DNA from: a bacterium
GTDB taxonomy: Bacteria > Bacteroidota > Bacteroidia > Chitinophagales > Saprospiraceae
Direction: 5' to 3'
Assembly (NCBI GenBank): GCA_024742755.1
Contig: JANSXW010000007.1
Span: 20,013-84,012 of the forward strand
Length of the DNA: 64,000 nt
The position numbers were made by a program, and so were the translations under genes. Positions 30,286-40,910 of the stretch are shown here, one piece after another. Under the pieces are notes generated by a model. The model saw only the letters and a program-made list of their open reading frames with translations. It was not told where the DNA came from and made no database searches. Every line of letters begins with the position of its first letter. The first letter of the stretch is position 1.

Positions 30286-30308
30286 TGTGGTATTTCCTTT
30301 CAACTCAA

Positions 30309-32816
30309 TTAGAGGTTGATCCGGAACTCAAGCGTGTAAATACCGCGGGTTGGCGCTGCTGCCGTGAATTCCCGCAGCTCCTGATTGAAAAGGTTTACAG
30401 CTGATAAATTCACCTGATAGCGGTCGTTGAAGCGGTAACCCAGGTTTAAGTCAAAGGTTACAAATCCGCCCAGCGGACCGTAGTTGTAGGTGTCGGCGCT
30501 GCGGGCATCTTCAATAATGGGGCGGCCACGATAGGTAAGGTCCGGATAAGACCTGGATGCAATCTGGAAACTGGAGAAGTAGTCAAACTCTTCCACCCAA
30601 CGGGCATAAAGGCCGGCAGAGAATTTTTCATCGGAATAATCCAGCCCGATGCCGCCTTTGTTCGTCGGTGCATTTACCAGGATATCCAGGAAGTTAACCA
30701 CGCCATCACCGTTAAAATCATTCTCCGCATTGTCCTCGTCTACGCTCCAGTCAAAATAGGAGTAGTTGGCGGTCATGCTGAATTCAGGCGTGAAGTAGTA
30801 GGTAGCCGAAAGGTCAGCGCCATAGGTATTGACCAGGCCAAAGTTGATGTACGTTGCCACCAATCCGCCAAATGCCCCAAAACCGGATTGCACATCCTCA
30901 ATAGGCTGATCGCCACGCTGAGTAGTTACCCCCACTACCGTGACCGGGCTCAGGAAGTCCTCAGAAATATTGTAGTAAGCATTCGCATCGATAAACAGCT
31001 TATTGGGGATCACCTGTCCCCGGTAGCCCAGTTCGATCGTTTGCAGGCGCTCTACGGTTTGCTTAGGTACCATCGTGCCATCTGCCAGGGTAAAACCATC
31101 TGCGTTGCCCAAAATCAGGCCGTTGAAGAGGTCACCAAACATATTGAGAATGGTGGGAGCGGCAATGCCCTGCCCGTAAGTCAGGCGCCAGCTGCCATAA
31201 TCGCCGATTTTCAGCAGGCCAAATTTCGGTACGAAGTTCGCCTCGTACACATCGTGGTAATCGTAGCGGGCAGCACCAATCGCTTTGAACCCGCCACCGA
31301 AGTTGTAGGTCAGGTGCGCATAAGCACCATACTGATTGACGACGATATTATCGCCATCCCAAAACGGATTGAACTCATTCTCAATGAGGTAGGTGCCGTT
31401 GGAGTTGGCGCGGTCCTGCTGCCACTGCGCACCGGCAATCAGCTCCAGCCCGCCAAAATTTTCGTTGTACTGAATCTCCGCATTGGAGCGGCTTGAGGCA
31501 TCCTGAAAGAGCGCCCCCGTTTCGTAGGAGTAGTCTCCCCGGGCCTCTTCGTCACTCAGGCCTGCCAAGTCAATGCCATTATAGTAGCGCTTGGTACGGT
31601 CATCAATAGAATACGTATTGTCGGTGCTGCTGCCGGTGTAGTAAAACTGGGCGAAGAAGTTTTTATAATTCACCCGGGCTTGCGCAAAGTAGACCTGCCA
31701 GTCGATGATCTGATTCCGGCCAACGTTGGTTGGGGAAAGGTAATTGCTGTTGCTGTAGCCGGTGTTGAAAATGAATTCCAGATCGTTGGTGGGCGTGTAG
31801 TACAATGCGCCTTCCAGTTTGGTGAAGTCAATGCCCCGGTCAAGCTCCAGTTCTTCATAGCCTTCCGCAATGCCATCGGGGCCTTCGTACTCCGGTGTGC
31901 CGCGCAGGTTGCCTTTGGCATCAAGCCGGTCGATGAAAACGGAGTCCGCCCATTCAAATTCGGTAGCGGCTGAGTACTCGCCAAGGATTTTGTAGGCGAA
32001 TTTGTCATTCACTTTGTTGGCGTGCCGCAGGCGCACCGAGTACAGTGGGTCGCCATCGCCACTGACGCCTCCGTTCAGCGTGATAGTCGTGCCCTCGGAG
32101 GTACGTGGGTCCTTTGTTACAATATTGAGCAATCCATTATGGGCGTTGGGGCCATACATGGTTGCATTCGGGCCAAGCACGACTTCCACCCGCTCTATGT
32201 CCTCCTTGATGGTGGTATTCAGCGGGCCAAAAGGCAGGCCAGTCGCGATAAGCGTGGAGTACCGCCCGTCCGTCACCTGCAGGTTCTTGGCATTGAAGTT
32301 GGAGTTGAAGCCCCGGATGTTGAATGCCGGTGTGGCAATACCTGCCCGGAAGTAGTCCACCCCTTTCTGTCGGGCAATCAGTTCCGCAGGGTTACCTGCG
32401 TACTCCTGAATTTGCCGGGCGAAGATGGTTTCGATAGTGGCCGGGCTCTCGACCAGCTTTTCCGGGCGCTTGGAACCCGACACCACCACTTCGCTACCGA
32501 TGATCCCACCGGCAGTCATGGCAAAATCCTGCTCCGCCTGCCCGCCTTCCTCTACACGCACTGTGGCTTTAGAAGGCTGATAACTCACGTAGGATACCAC
32601 AATAGTGTAGGTTCCCGGCTTGACGTTGACAAGGTAGCGCCCATCTTCGTCCGTGGACGTCCCAACAGAGGACCCTTCAATCAGGATATTGGCGCCGATT
32701 AGCGGCTCATTGGTAAGGTCATCGGTGACAACACCGAAAATTTGCCCGGTTTGCGCCCATGCCGACAGGCACAGAGAAACCAGGACTGCGAGGGTAAACA
32801 GTCGTTTCATAAACAT
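30309..32816 (-). CDS. TonB-dependent receptor with carboxypeptidase-like regulatory domain
   Basis: 835 aa; GQIFGVVTDDLTNEPLIGANILIEG, plug EVVVSGSKRPEKLVESPATIETI, C-terminal TLEFRINL. Confidence 0.92.
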   Translation of the reverse strand: MFMKRLFTLAVLVSLCLSAWAQTGQIFGVVTDDLTNEPLIGANILIEGSSVGTSTDEDGRYLVNVKPGTYTIVVSYVSYQPSKATVRVEEGGQAEQDFAMTAGGIIGSEVVVSGSKRPEKLVESPATIETIFARQIQEYAGNPAELIARQKGVDYFRAGIATPAFNIRGFNSNFNAKNLQVTDGRYSTLIATGLPFGPLNTTIKEDIERVEVVLGPNATMYGPNAHNGLLNIVTKDPRTSEGTTITLNGGVSGDGDPLYSVRLRHANKVNDKFAYKILGEYSAATEFEWADSVFIDRLDAKGNLRGTPEYEGPDGIAEGYEELELDRGIDFTKLEGALYYTPTNDLEFIFNTGYSNSNYLSPTNVGRNQIIDWQVYFAQARVNYKNFFAQFYYTGSSTDNTYSIDDRTKRYYNGIDLAGLSDEEARGDYSYETGALFQDASSRSNAEIQYNENFGGLELIAGAQWQQDRANSNGTYLIENEFNPFWDGDNIVVNQYGAYAHLTYNFGGGFKAIGAARYDYHDVYEANFVPKFGLLKIGDYGSWRLTYGQGIAAPTILNMFGDLFNGLILGNADGFTLADGTMVPKQTVERLQTIELGYRGQVIPNKLFIDANAYYNISEDFLSPVTVVGVTTQRGDQPIEDVQSGFGAFGGLVATYINFGLVNTYGADLSATYYFTPEFSMTANYSYFDWSVDEDNAENDFNGDGVVNFLDILVNAPTNKGGIGLDYSDEKFSAGLYARWVEEFDYFSSFQIASRSYPDLTYRGRPIIEDARSADTYNYGPLGGFVTFDLNLGYRFNDRYQVNLSAVNLFNQELREFTAAAPTRGIYTLEFRINL

Positions 32817-33121
32817 GGTCTTTTCTCTTTCGGTTAGAACAATCAGGCAATAGCTACGCCATAGCTAAAATTTTAGGCTATCTAACGAAACCAATGCCAA
32901 TTAAAATTCGGATGGTCAAAATTAGGAATCGGGGCTTCCATACCAAGAGCCGTTGATATTCATCAGGGCTTGACTTAAAACTTAATTTTCCGGAAAACCA
33001 GGCTAAACCGCTCTTTTATAAGGCTTATTACTCTCCAAATTGGTGCCCTGACTTGCGCTGTTTTTTTATGGCACTCCTATGACAAAAAAGGTGACATTCG
33101 TCATCCCACTTTAGAACCAGC

Positions 33122-33144
33122 TTATTTTAAATTTGTCTAAATAA
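33122..33144. promoter_or_regulatory. Imperfect palindrome, candidate metalloregulator operator
   Basis: TTATTTTAAATTTGTCTAAATAA, 35 bp upstream of the small CDS at 33179. Confidence 0.35.
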
Positions 33145-33178
33145 ACCTAACGATTCATTCTATCAACAAGCAAAAGCC

Positions 33179-33328
33179 ATGACCAGAAGATCGACCAACC
33201 GGACTGATGCCGATCCAACTGCAGTACGTATGCCATTTCCACTCCCCATTGTGGAAGCCAAGAAGAAGAAAAAGTGCTGTAAAAAGTACAAGAAAGGGAA
33301 GCGGTGCAAGAAGTGCCCTGATTGTTAA
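33179..33328 (+). CDS. 49-aa Lys/Cys-rich microprotein
   Basis: Read directly: MTRRSTNRTDADPTAVRMPFPLPIVEAKKKKKCCKKYKKGKRCKKCPDC*. Below the ORF-track length cutoff. Confidence 0.65.
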   Translation: MTRRSTNRTDADPTAVRMPFPLPIVEAKKKKKCCKKYKKGKRCKKCPDC

Positions 33329-34011
33329 GCTTTTTTCAGCTCAAAGACCCAGTAATCGAACAAGCCGCCGGGCTTCAGCAGTTGTTTGCGCAAGATGCTG
33401 AAGCCCGCTCCTTTCACCTGTGCTTCGTACTGAGCCAGGGTATATTGATGGGGGTGGAGCACATCTCCGGGAACCGCAGCGAAAACCGGTTGCAATACCG
33501 GATAGCGGTGGGCATCGACGGAAAGCCAGCAGGTGCCATCGGGTTTGAGTGCTTGCTGCAACCGCAACAGGGCCCGTTGCATATCTGCGACGTGATTGAT
33601 GACGTTGAGGCAAAAAATGTAGTCGTACGCGTCCTCTTCCTCCAGCCCCTCCAACGCCATTTGCCGAAAGGCGACCCCGGCATACTGTGCAGGCTGAAAA
33701 TGCGGCAGCGCCTGATAGCGCTCCAGAAGAGGGTCTATAGCGGTGACAGCCGCACCATCGAGCACCATAAAAATGCCCGCCGGCCCACAGCCAGCGTCCA
33801 GCACTTTGCTCCCCGGCGGCACGGCTATGCCCAGTTGCTCTATTACGCGCTGCCAGTAAGCGGCTTTCTGCGCCAGGTAAACTGCCGGCGTTTTTTCCGA
33901 CAAGTAGCGCTTCCACCAACGGATTTCCGCCCATTGCGCGATTTTCCACCTTAAATTAGAATGCTGTTTTTTTGCCATGACCGGTGAGCGTCGTACTTTG
34001 TGAGCGTCCAA
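33325..34011 (-). CDS. Class I SAM-dependent methyltransferase
   Basis: VLDAGCGPAGIFMVLDGAAVTAIDP (motif I); start may be 33978. Confidence 0.88.
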   Translation of the reverse strand: MDAHKVRRSPVMAKKQHSNLRWKIAQWAEIRWWKRYLSEKTPAVYLAQKAAYWQRVIEQLGIAVPPGSKVLDAGCGPAGIFMVLDGAAVTAIDPLLERYQALPHFQPAQYAGVAFRQMALEGLEEEDAYDYIFCLNVINHVADMQRALLRLQQALKPDGTCWLSVDAHRYPVLQPVFAAVPGDVLHPHQYTLAQYEAQVKGAGFSILRKQLLKPGGLFDYWVFELKKA

Positions 34012-34032
34012 AGATAATGAAAATAAAAAGCC

Positions 34033-35082
34033 ATGCTCGTATCAGTGGGTACGCGGGTGCGTTTGGTCCACTTGCGTGAAAACGGGGTTGTCACGGAGCT
34101 CCTCCAGGAGGAGGGCATGGCGAGGGTACGCCTTGATGACGGAGACGAAATCCCGGTTTTTCTGGAGGACCTTTCCCGGCCCGACCCTGCACCTTCCAGC
34201 AAACCGCCCGTAAAAGCCAAATTCGTGCCGGGCAAGCAGGACAAGGTGGAAACGCCCCCGGAGCGCCCGCCCATCGAGAGCCAGTACCTGATCATCAAGA
34301 GCAAAGGCATCCAACTGGCTTTTGACCCGCTGCCGGAACCGGACGGACAGGTGCGCGAATACAATATTTACCTGCTCAACGATACCCGAAACGACTATCT
34401 TTTCACTTTTGAGCTACAGCTTGACGGGCGCGTGGCACACCGGGAAAACCACAAGATTGACCGTACTTCCTATGTGCCGGTCGGGCAGCTCCATTTCGAC
34501 CAGCTCAACGATGCCCCCACCGCAGTGGTCACCTGCTGGCGCCTGACCACCTCCGGCACCGGCCCAAAAACAGAGAAGACGCTGCGCATACGCCCCAAGC
34601 AGTTTTTCAAGCGGACCAAAACGGCTCCCCTGCTCAACCGGAAAGTCCATCTGTTCCTCGTTTTCAGCCCCGACGAGGACCAGCAGCCAAAACAGACGGA
34701 AGCAGAAGACCTCAGGGATTACACCCGCAAAAATTCACGCCCCAAACCCGAGTGGCAGGACATCCGCACCCGTATGCCCCACGAGGTGCTGGAAATGGCT
34801 GAATTCATTCCCGAAATAGACCTGCACATCGAAGAGCTGCGCGGCGACTTTAAGAAGCTGAGCAATGCTGAAATCCTGCGCATACAGCTATTCCACTTTG
34901 ACCAGTATATGCGCAAGGCCATCCGCTTGGGGGTGGAGCGGGTGTTTATCATCCACGGGATCGGCAAAGGCAAGCTGCGGGATTCGATTGCGAGCCGGCT
35001 TATTCAGATGCCGGAGGTCCGCTCTTTCCGCAATGAGTACCACCACCGGTACGGGTATGGGGCTACGGAGGTTATTTTTTAA
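34033..35082 (+). CDS. Smr-domain protein (DUF2027 + Smr)
   Basis: C-terminal EIDLHIEEL...RVFIIHGIGKGKLRDSIASRL is the Smr domain. Confidence 0.9.
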   Translation: MLVSVGTRVRLVHLRENGVVTELLQEEGMARVRLDDGDEIPVFLEDLSRPDPAPSSKPPVKAKFVPGKQDKVETPPERPPIESQYLIIKSKGIQLAFDPLPEPDGQVREYNIYLLNDTRNDYLFTFELQLDGRVAHRENHKIDRTSYVPVGQLHFDQLNDAPTAVVTCWRLTTSGTGPKTEKTLRIRPKQFFKRTKTAPLLNRKVHLFLVFSPDEDQQPKQTEAEDLRDYTRKNSRPKPEWQDIRTRMPHEVLEMAEFIPEIDLHIEELRGDFKKLSNAEILRIQLFHFDQYMRKAIRLGVERVFIIHGIGKGKLRDSIASRLIQMPEVRSFRNEYHHRYGYGATEVIF

Positions 35083-36947
35083 AGTGGCTCCTCACCTGTA
35101 CGCTGAGTGAATTGAAAGAACAGGCTTCTGATTTTCCGGGAAAGTTTCTTTTTATCTTCTATACTAAGTTGTTGTGCCAAACGGATCTTAGCCTTTTCTA
35201 CCCCGCTAAGCGTTACAAACAGCATTTCGCTGATTTCCTGGTTGTTGAAGCCAAGTGCGATGAGTACAATGTACTGCAATTGCCGTTTTGAAATATCTGG
35301 ATATTTGCGCAGCATATTATCAATAAATCCAGGGTAATTCTGATTAAAATCCAATAGAAAATCCTCCCATACCGGTTCTTCCCTGAAAGCCATTTCTACT
35401 TTCCGGACAAGCATAGATGTATTGCGCCGGTAACGGCCGCAAATATCCAGAATCCTGGCTCTCAACTGGTTAGACTGTACCGACTGCTTAAGCAACCGGT
35501 GTTTGTGCCGCGCCAGCTCTTCGTGCCTCATTTTGCTTAAGGCTTCAAGCTGTTGTTGCCGAGCTTCCAGCGCCTCTTTTTTATATTGCATCTTCTGCCG
35601 ATAGAAGTAAAAAAGGAAGAAAAATAACACCATAATAATCCCCAGGCCAAAGGCGATCCTTTTGTTGTAGCTGGCACGCTTCAGTAACCATACTTTTTCC
35701 TTTTCCTGTTGTTGCAGCATTTTCTGATACTGACCGACCCGATAACTGGTGGTCATATCCGAAAGTATGCGACGATTGCTCCTTCGGACGAGGCTGTCTG
35801 CTAATTTCTTACTTATAAGCATATCGTCAAGCGCCTGTTTGTACTTACCGAGCTGCTGGTAAGCCTCCGAGCGAAGTTCATACATTTCAAGTGTCGCTGT
35901 TGTATAGAATTCTCCGCAGTTTATCCCTTCTGTCAATAAAGCTAAGGCTGCTTTCGGTTGTTGCTCCTCAAACAGACGCAAGCGGCTGTTCCAAATCGCC
36001 CAATCCGGATCACACTCCAGCCCTTCTTCCTCATAATATGCCCTATAGTCTTCCAGGTATCTACGCAGTTTTTTCCAGTCTTGTTGCTCATAGGCATAAT
36101 CTATGCTTTCAGCAAGCAGGTAATGCTGCCCGAACTGATGTCCCTGGGCTAAAACCCATGCAGTATCAAGGTGATTCTGAAACGCCTCTTTATCTTTAAG
36201 CTCCCGATAGACCTGAGCCACGTTAAAATGGCTCAGATAACTCAGATAAGGATAATCCTGCAATTGAGCAGTATCAAGCAGAGCCTGAAAGACCTGTACT
36301 GCCTGCCGGTAATTTTCCTGCTTCTTATGGATAATACCTATATTCAAACGGACCACACTCCGGCTTCTTGCTGCATAGGGGGTTGTGGCGTATTCGCCAT
36401 GCTCTAAGGCCTGCTTAAAGTACTGCATGGCAGTCTCGAAATACTGCGTTTTCAAATAAGCAACCCCAAGGTTAGACAAATTGGAAAGGGCAACAGCCGG
36501 ATGCTTCTGAGCATCCAGTAAATTAATGGACTGTTCTAAAAATTCAATCGCCTTTTCGAAATCTCCTTTGGCCAAGTGGATATTGCCCAGCACTCCCAAA
36601 TCAGATGATAAGTAAAAGGTATCCGAGAGCAGAGAATCGCACCTGAGTGCCAATTTGACATAATGGAAAGCCGTATCAAAGACACTTCTTCTCACTGCCT
36701 GATTAGCCCGGTGGTTATAATAATACTGAGCATGAAGCGAAAAGGGGGCCGGAGAGACATATGTTTTTTCATAAAATCTCAACAAACATTCTGCCTCCGA
36801 ATTGCCCTGAGCATCGATTTGTACGATATGGGAAATTAATTCTTCAGCTGAAAACCCATCTGGCAATCCATATATGATTTCCTGGCAATCGGCTGCCAGT
36901 AACAGAGGCAGGAAACTCATCCAAAAAACGACTACAACTCTACGCAT
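35079..36947 (-). CDS. TPR protein with TM helix and C-terminal LuxR/HTH-like domain
   Basis: 622 aa; TPR repeats, TM RIAFGLGIIMVLFFFLFYFYR, C-terminal YPDISKRQLQYIVLIALGFNNQEISEMLFVTLSGVEKAKIRLAQQL. Confidence 0.88.
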   Translation of the reverse strand: MRRVVVVFWMSFLPLLLAADCQEIIYGLPDGFSAEELISHIVQIDAQGNSEAECLLRFYEKTYVSPAPFSLHAQYYYNHRANQAVRRSVFDTAFHYVKLALRCDSLLSDTFYLSSDLGVLGNIHLAKGDFEKAIEFLEQSINLLDAQKHPAVALSNLSNLGVAYLKTQYFETAMQYFKQALEHGEYATTPYAARSRSVVRLNIGIIHKKQENYRQAVQVFQALLDTAQLQDYPYLSYLSHFNVAQVYRELKDKEAFQNHLDTAWVLAQGHQFGQHYLLAESIDYAYEQQDWKKLRRYLEDYRAYYEEEGLECDPDWAIWNSRLRLFEEQQPKAALALLTEGINCGEFYTTATLEMYELRSEAYQQLGKYKQALDDMLISKKLADSLVRRSNRRILSDMTTSYRVGQYQKMLQQQEKEKVWLLKRASYNKRIAFGLGIIMVLFFFLFYFYRQKMQYKKEALEARQQQLEALSKMRHEELARHKHRLLKQSVQSNQLRARILDICGRYRRNTSMLVRKVEMAFREEPVWEDFLLDFNQNYPGFIDNMLRKYPDISKRQLQYIVLIALGFNNQEISEMLFVTLSGVEKAKIRLAQQLSIEDKKKLSRKIRSLFFQFTQRTGEEPL

Positions 36948-37244
36948 TCTTATCCAAAGAGGGTTATTACCACAAGGTAAATTGATTAACGTTTAGCGTA
37001 CTGTTGTTCCGTATTTGCTTAACTGCCTCAAAGGTACACCAAAATCACCAGTCTGAAAAAGCACCTTCCAATCAGCATAATAAATTTATTTTCAATTAAT
37101 TACACCCAATTGTCCGGTTTCCTTCCTCGAGCTTTTCGATGAAAAGTTTGAAATTCCAATAGTTGCGAAATGATATTTATGGCCTGATGGCAGTATACAA
37201 AAGCCCAATATTTTTCATCCTGTTTTTCTAATGAACCGTCCATC

Positions 37245-39098
37245 ATGCGAAGTTTAGTACAAGTCATTAGCACCCTGTTACTCCTGCTTGGGCCCTCTCC
37301 TGCATTTGGACAGGAAACACAACTCACTCCTCTTCAGCAATTGCTCATCTGGGAACATACTCCGGAAGAAGAACTACTGGCAACGCTTGGTGAATCCTAT
37401 CGCCCAATCATTAATCGCTGGGAGGCATGCCTTTCCGCAGGGGAATGTAACAACCTACCTACTGACAAAATACAGGCTATGCTTCAGGCGAGTATTCAGA
37501 AGCAATTGTACGATAGTGCACGTGTGGCAGAACAGTACCTGAACCTGGAGAAATGGCTCTTACTCGATACACTTAAAACCTATGCCCCCACACTTGCAGC
37601 AGACTCTGTAACCAGGCTCACCTCTAAAACCAGCCCGCTTCCCCAGGTTAAGAAGCTTTTATTGCCTCGGCCCCAGCCGCCAGCCCCGCTTTGGCTAAAA
37701 GTGGCAGACGACCTGCTCGTGAATACGGTTGAGGAAGAAGCTATTGAAACGGCCGTCCAAATGATCAAAACGGAACTCCAAAAACTGAAAGAAACCGATA
37801 CGCTGATTCATATCCTTTTCCCGGAGGTCAGCCGTCAAATACAAAACTACTCAGCGCGCATGCCCGCTACGCTGGCCATTCAACACTTTAAGGCAGCGCT
37901 GATCATGGATTATCAGCAGTTGGACGCCCGTTTCCCATTCGCTTTGCAACAGATGGGGCGATTAGACAGCCAAAGCGTTCAGATTATTGAAGAAGGAGAG
38001 TATTGGCTGGACCGCTACTGGCAGGGACATATCGAGCCACCTGTATTTGCAGATGATGCCCCCAGCAGTCTATCATTCCCTGTCAATAACTGGCTCACCT
38101 TCCTGAACGGTGCCTTCAATATAACTGCAGATCAGCCCTTGCACCCAATTGCGGTCAGGCAGCTCAGAGAGCGTGGTCGGCTCACTCAGCTTTGTAATTG
38201 GTGGGCGGGATTAAATGCTACAGCCACTACCTTCTCCCCTGCCTTACTTAATGATCTTCCGTACAAATACGCACAGGGTATGATCAGCTACCACCAGTTT
38301 ATCCGCAATGCCCGCATCCAAACAGGTACATCCCCGAGAGCAGATTTGTTAAAGGACTACATCAAAACTTTCCTGGACCTAAGAGGCTGCTTCCTCTCTC
38401 CTAAGGATGCGCTGGAGTCAGAACAGATCCTTAATGCAATCGCAAACCTCAGGTACAATAGCAAATCCAAACCTGCGCAGCATAAAGCGCTTATGGGCAT
38501 AGCCGAAACACTCGAACTCGATAATCACCCGCTTGTACTTTTACTGGGCAATCTTGCCCTACAGGATGACCTCGATGACTTCCAACAAACCCTAAAGGAA
38601 ATTTACCTCCCTCATGCCAGCTTTTCCAGTTTGCGCAAAAACAAAAGAACCTATCTGCTGATGGGCTATGCCGGGCTTCATTCAGGACTTGAAACCAGCC
38701 TTCACCCCGACCGCAACCTCAAAGGCTTACACACGGCTATGGGGATTTGCGCAGGCCCGGCAGTTAGTATCGGCACGGGTAAATTCGCACACACCTTTTT
38801 GCTGCAGCTCATTGACCTCGGGGCTCCTTTTTCGTTTCTAATCAGAGATGCAGCGGAAATCCGGAGCGGGCAGTTTCCGGAAACTATCAATCTCGAGGCT
38901 GTGCTTTCTCCTGGAGCAGGGTATTTCCTGGGGCTCCAAAACACTCCGCTCAGCCTGGGGCTAAGCGCAGCTATGGTCAATAATGGCCGGACAGACCCAA
39001 GTGGCCTCGAAACCGATATACTCAGGTTCAACCTCGGGTTGTACCTCGATTTCCCCATTTACACATTAGCCCAAATCCGTCATTCATTTACTCATTAA
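37245..39098 (+). CDS. Hypothetical secreted protein
   Basis: 617 aa; signal peptide LVQVISTLLLLLGPSPAFGQ; C-terminus reads like outer-membrane strands. Confidence 0.7.
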   Translation: MRSLVQVISTLLLLLGPSPAFGQETQLTPLQQLLIWEHTPEEELLATLGESYRPIINRWEACLSAGECNNLPTDKIQAMLQASIQKQLYDSARVAEQYLNLEKWLLLDTLKTYAPTLAADSVTRLTSKTSPLPQVKKLLLPRPQPPAPLWLKVADDLLVNTVEEEAIETAVQMIKTELQKLKETDTLIHILFPEVSRQIQNYSARMPATLAIQHFKAALIMDYQQLDARFPFALQQMGRLDSQSVQIIEEGEYWLDRYWQGHIEPPVFADDAPSSLSFPVNNWLTFLNGAFNITADQPLHPIAVRQLRERGRLTQLCNWWAGLNATATTFSPALLNDLPYKYAQGMISYHQFIRNARIQTGTSPRADLLKDYIKTFLDLRGCFLSPKDALESEQILNAIANLRYNSKSKPAQHKALMGIAETLELDNHPLVLLLGNLALQDDLDDFQQTLKEIYLPHASFSSLRKNKRTYLLMGYAGLHSGLETSLHPDRNLKGLHTAMGICAGPAVSIGTGKFAHTFLLQLIDLGAPFSFLIRDAAEIRSGQFPETINLEAVLSPGAGYFLGLQNTPLSLGLSAAMVNNGRTDPSGLETDILRFNLGLYLDFPIYTLAQIRHSFTH

Positions 39099-39109
39099 AA
39101 ACAACAAAT

Positions 39110-40903
39110 ATGCTTTTTAGAAAGGCTTTACTCCTGTGTCTCAGTTTCTGGATCCTGACGGTCCATACTATTGCTCAAACCAGCCAGCAGGCGGTATCTT
39201 TCACCAACAAGGGTACTGAGAAAGTGTGGGCTTACGCCTACCATGAAGGCTGTTTTGAAAGCGCTATCCCTGCCCTGTGCTATAATAGCCAACTGGACGC
39301 CGGACAAGAAGTAAGTTATACCCCACCTGATATTATCCGCAACTGGGACACCTTCAAGGAGGTATTTCAATTTGTAGGGGACGCGCTGATGATTGTAGCC
39401 GGGCTGGTCGTCACCGTTGTCACTGCAGGGGCCGGTGCCGAGGTGGAAGCGGGTGCTATTGCTGAGGTAGCGGCCACTACCGGTGCTGAAGCTGGCCTTG
39501 ACGCCGTTGACGCTGCAGAAGCTATAGAAACGGCCGCCGAAACCACCGAAATGTCTATTGAATCCACGTCTGAAGTAGCTACCGAATTCCCGGAAGTGTT
39601 TAGTGCAGCGGAGGAAGGCGGAGATACAGCAGCAGATATGGGCAGCGAAGCACTCACTCAAACAGAGGGGCAAACAGAAGACCTTGCTGAGGATGCCGCT
39701 GATACAGCTGATGACGCTGCCGATGGTGAGCAGAGCGACTCCGGCAGCGATACAGACAGCGACTCCGATAGTGGGGATGATAGCGCTGACGATCAAAACG
39801 ATAATGATGCTAATAGTCAGGATGAGGACACAGACAATGAGGGCGATGACGAGGAGGATGAGGACGAAGATGACTGCAATTCCAACGCTTCCTCAGCCAC
39901 ACAAAACCTCACCAAAGCTAAAAATGCCATATCAAAAGCTAAGAGCCTGTACAAAAACATCAAAGCGAAAATCCCTGACCCCATGAAAGAGACTTTTAAA
40001 GAACTCCGCAGTCAGTATCAATTTGTCAAAGGCCCGGCAGAAAAACTATATGCCAAAGTCCTCTCTGATGATGACGGAGGAAGCGACCACCCTATTGACT
40101 ATGAGTCTGATGCCCCTCCTACCGATGATATGGCCTGCGAGCTTAAAGCGCTCAACAAAATCGCAAAAGACGCCAAAAAACTAACGGACAAGGGGTTCAA
40201 ACTGATTAAGGATTTGGATAAAGAAGACCGCCAGAAGGTTAGCCACCTTTACTCATTAGTCCATATGGGGCTCGGGCTCCCTGTACCCATTCAGACTTGG
40301 AGCAAAAACCGGGAATGGGCCTATGTGGTAGAAAGCGAGGGTGCACTTTATACCGCTAAAGCAGGGCATATTTCCCTGGACGGCAACACGTTTGAACTCA
40401 TCTGGTACCCTCCCGGAGATACGACCGGCAACCATGATGTATACTGGGCTAAATATGCAGGCCCCACTTACCCCGCAGGAACCTATTATAAAGGCAATAC
40501 CCAGCCCCTTCCTCAGGTTGAAAACTTGCAGGAAAGTTATACCGTTGACAATAACAACCTGATTTCCGTTAGCAAAGTAGCCAGAACTAACAAAACCATT
40601 CAATTCTCGCTCAAAACCAACGAAAGTGTAACCTGGTGGAAAGGTATTCAGGTGTTTTACCATACCAAGGATGGGTCCATAAAATCCCAAATTATCCAAA
40701 CCCAGGGTGATGACCACCAGGTATGGGGCGATGTTATCGACTTATCCGATGTTGACCCTTACCCACCTCTGACGGTACAGTTCTGGAAAGCGAAAGCTTT
40801 TGGAGTACATACTCAGGTAGGCAGTGACACCTTCTCTATTGAGGATATCATTAACAAAGATGGCAATGGCAACACCGTAGTCTTCTTTTGGGAAAACGAT
40901 TGA
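39110..40903 (+). CDS. Hypothetical secreted protein with an acidic Asp/Ser/Glu low-complexity linker
   Basis: 597 aa; signal peptide; SDSGSDTDSDSDSGDDSADDQNDNDANSQDEDTDNEGDDEEDEDEDD. Confidence 0.7.
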   Translation: MLFRKALLLCLSFWILTVHTIAQTSQQAVSFTNKGTEKVWAYAYHEGCFESAIPALCYNSQLDAGQEVSYTPPDIIRNWDTFKEVFQFVGDALMIVAGLVVTVVTAGAGAEVEAGAIAEVAATTGAEAGLDAVDAAEAIETAAETTEMSIESTSEVATEFPEVFSAAEEGGDTAADMGSEALTQTEGQTEDLAEDAADTADDAADGEQSDSGSDTDSDSDSGDDSADDQNDNDANSQDEDTDNEGDDEEDEDEDDCNSNASSATQNLTKAKNAISKAKSLYKNIKAKIPDPMKETFKELRSQYQFVKGPAEKLYAKVLSDDDGGSDHPIDYESDAPPTDDMACELKALNKIAKDAKKLTDKGFKLIKDLDKEDRQKVSHLYSLVHMGLGLPVPIQTWSKNREWAYVVESEGALYTAKAGHISLDGNTFELIWYPPGDTTGNHDVYWAKYAGPTYPAGTYYKGNTQPLPQVENLQESYTVDNNNLISVSKVARTNKTIQFSLKTNESVTWWKGIQVFYHTKDGSIKSQIIQTQGDDHQVWGDVIDLSDVDPYPPLTVQFWKAKAFGVHTQVGSDTFSIEDIINKDGNGNTVVFFWEND

Positions 40904-40910
40904 ACCGACT

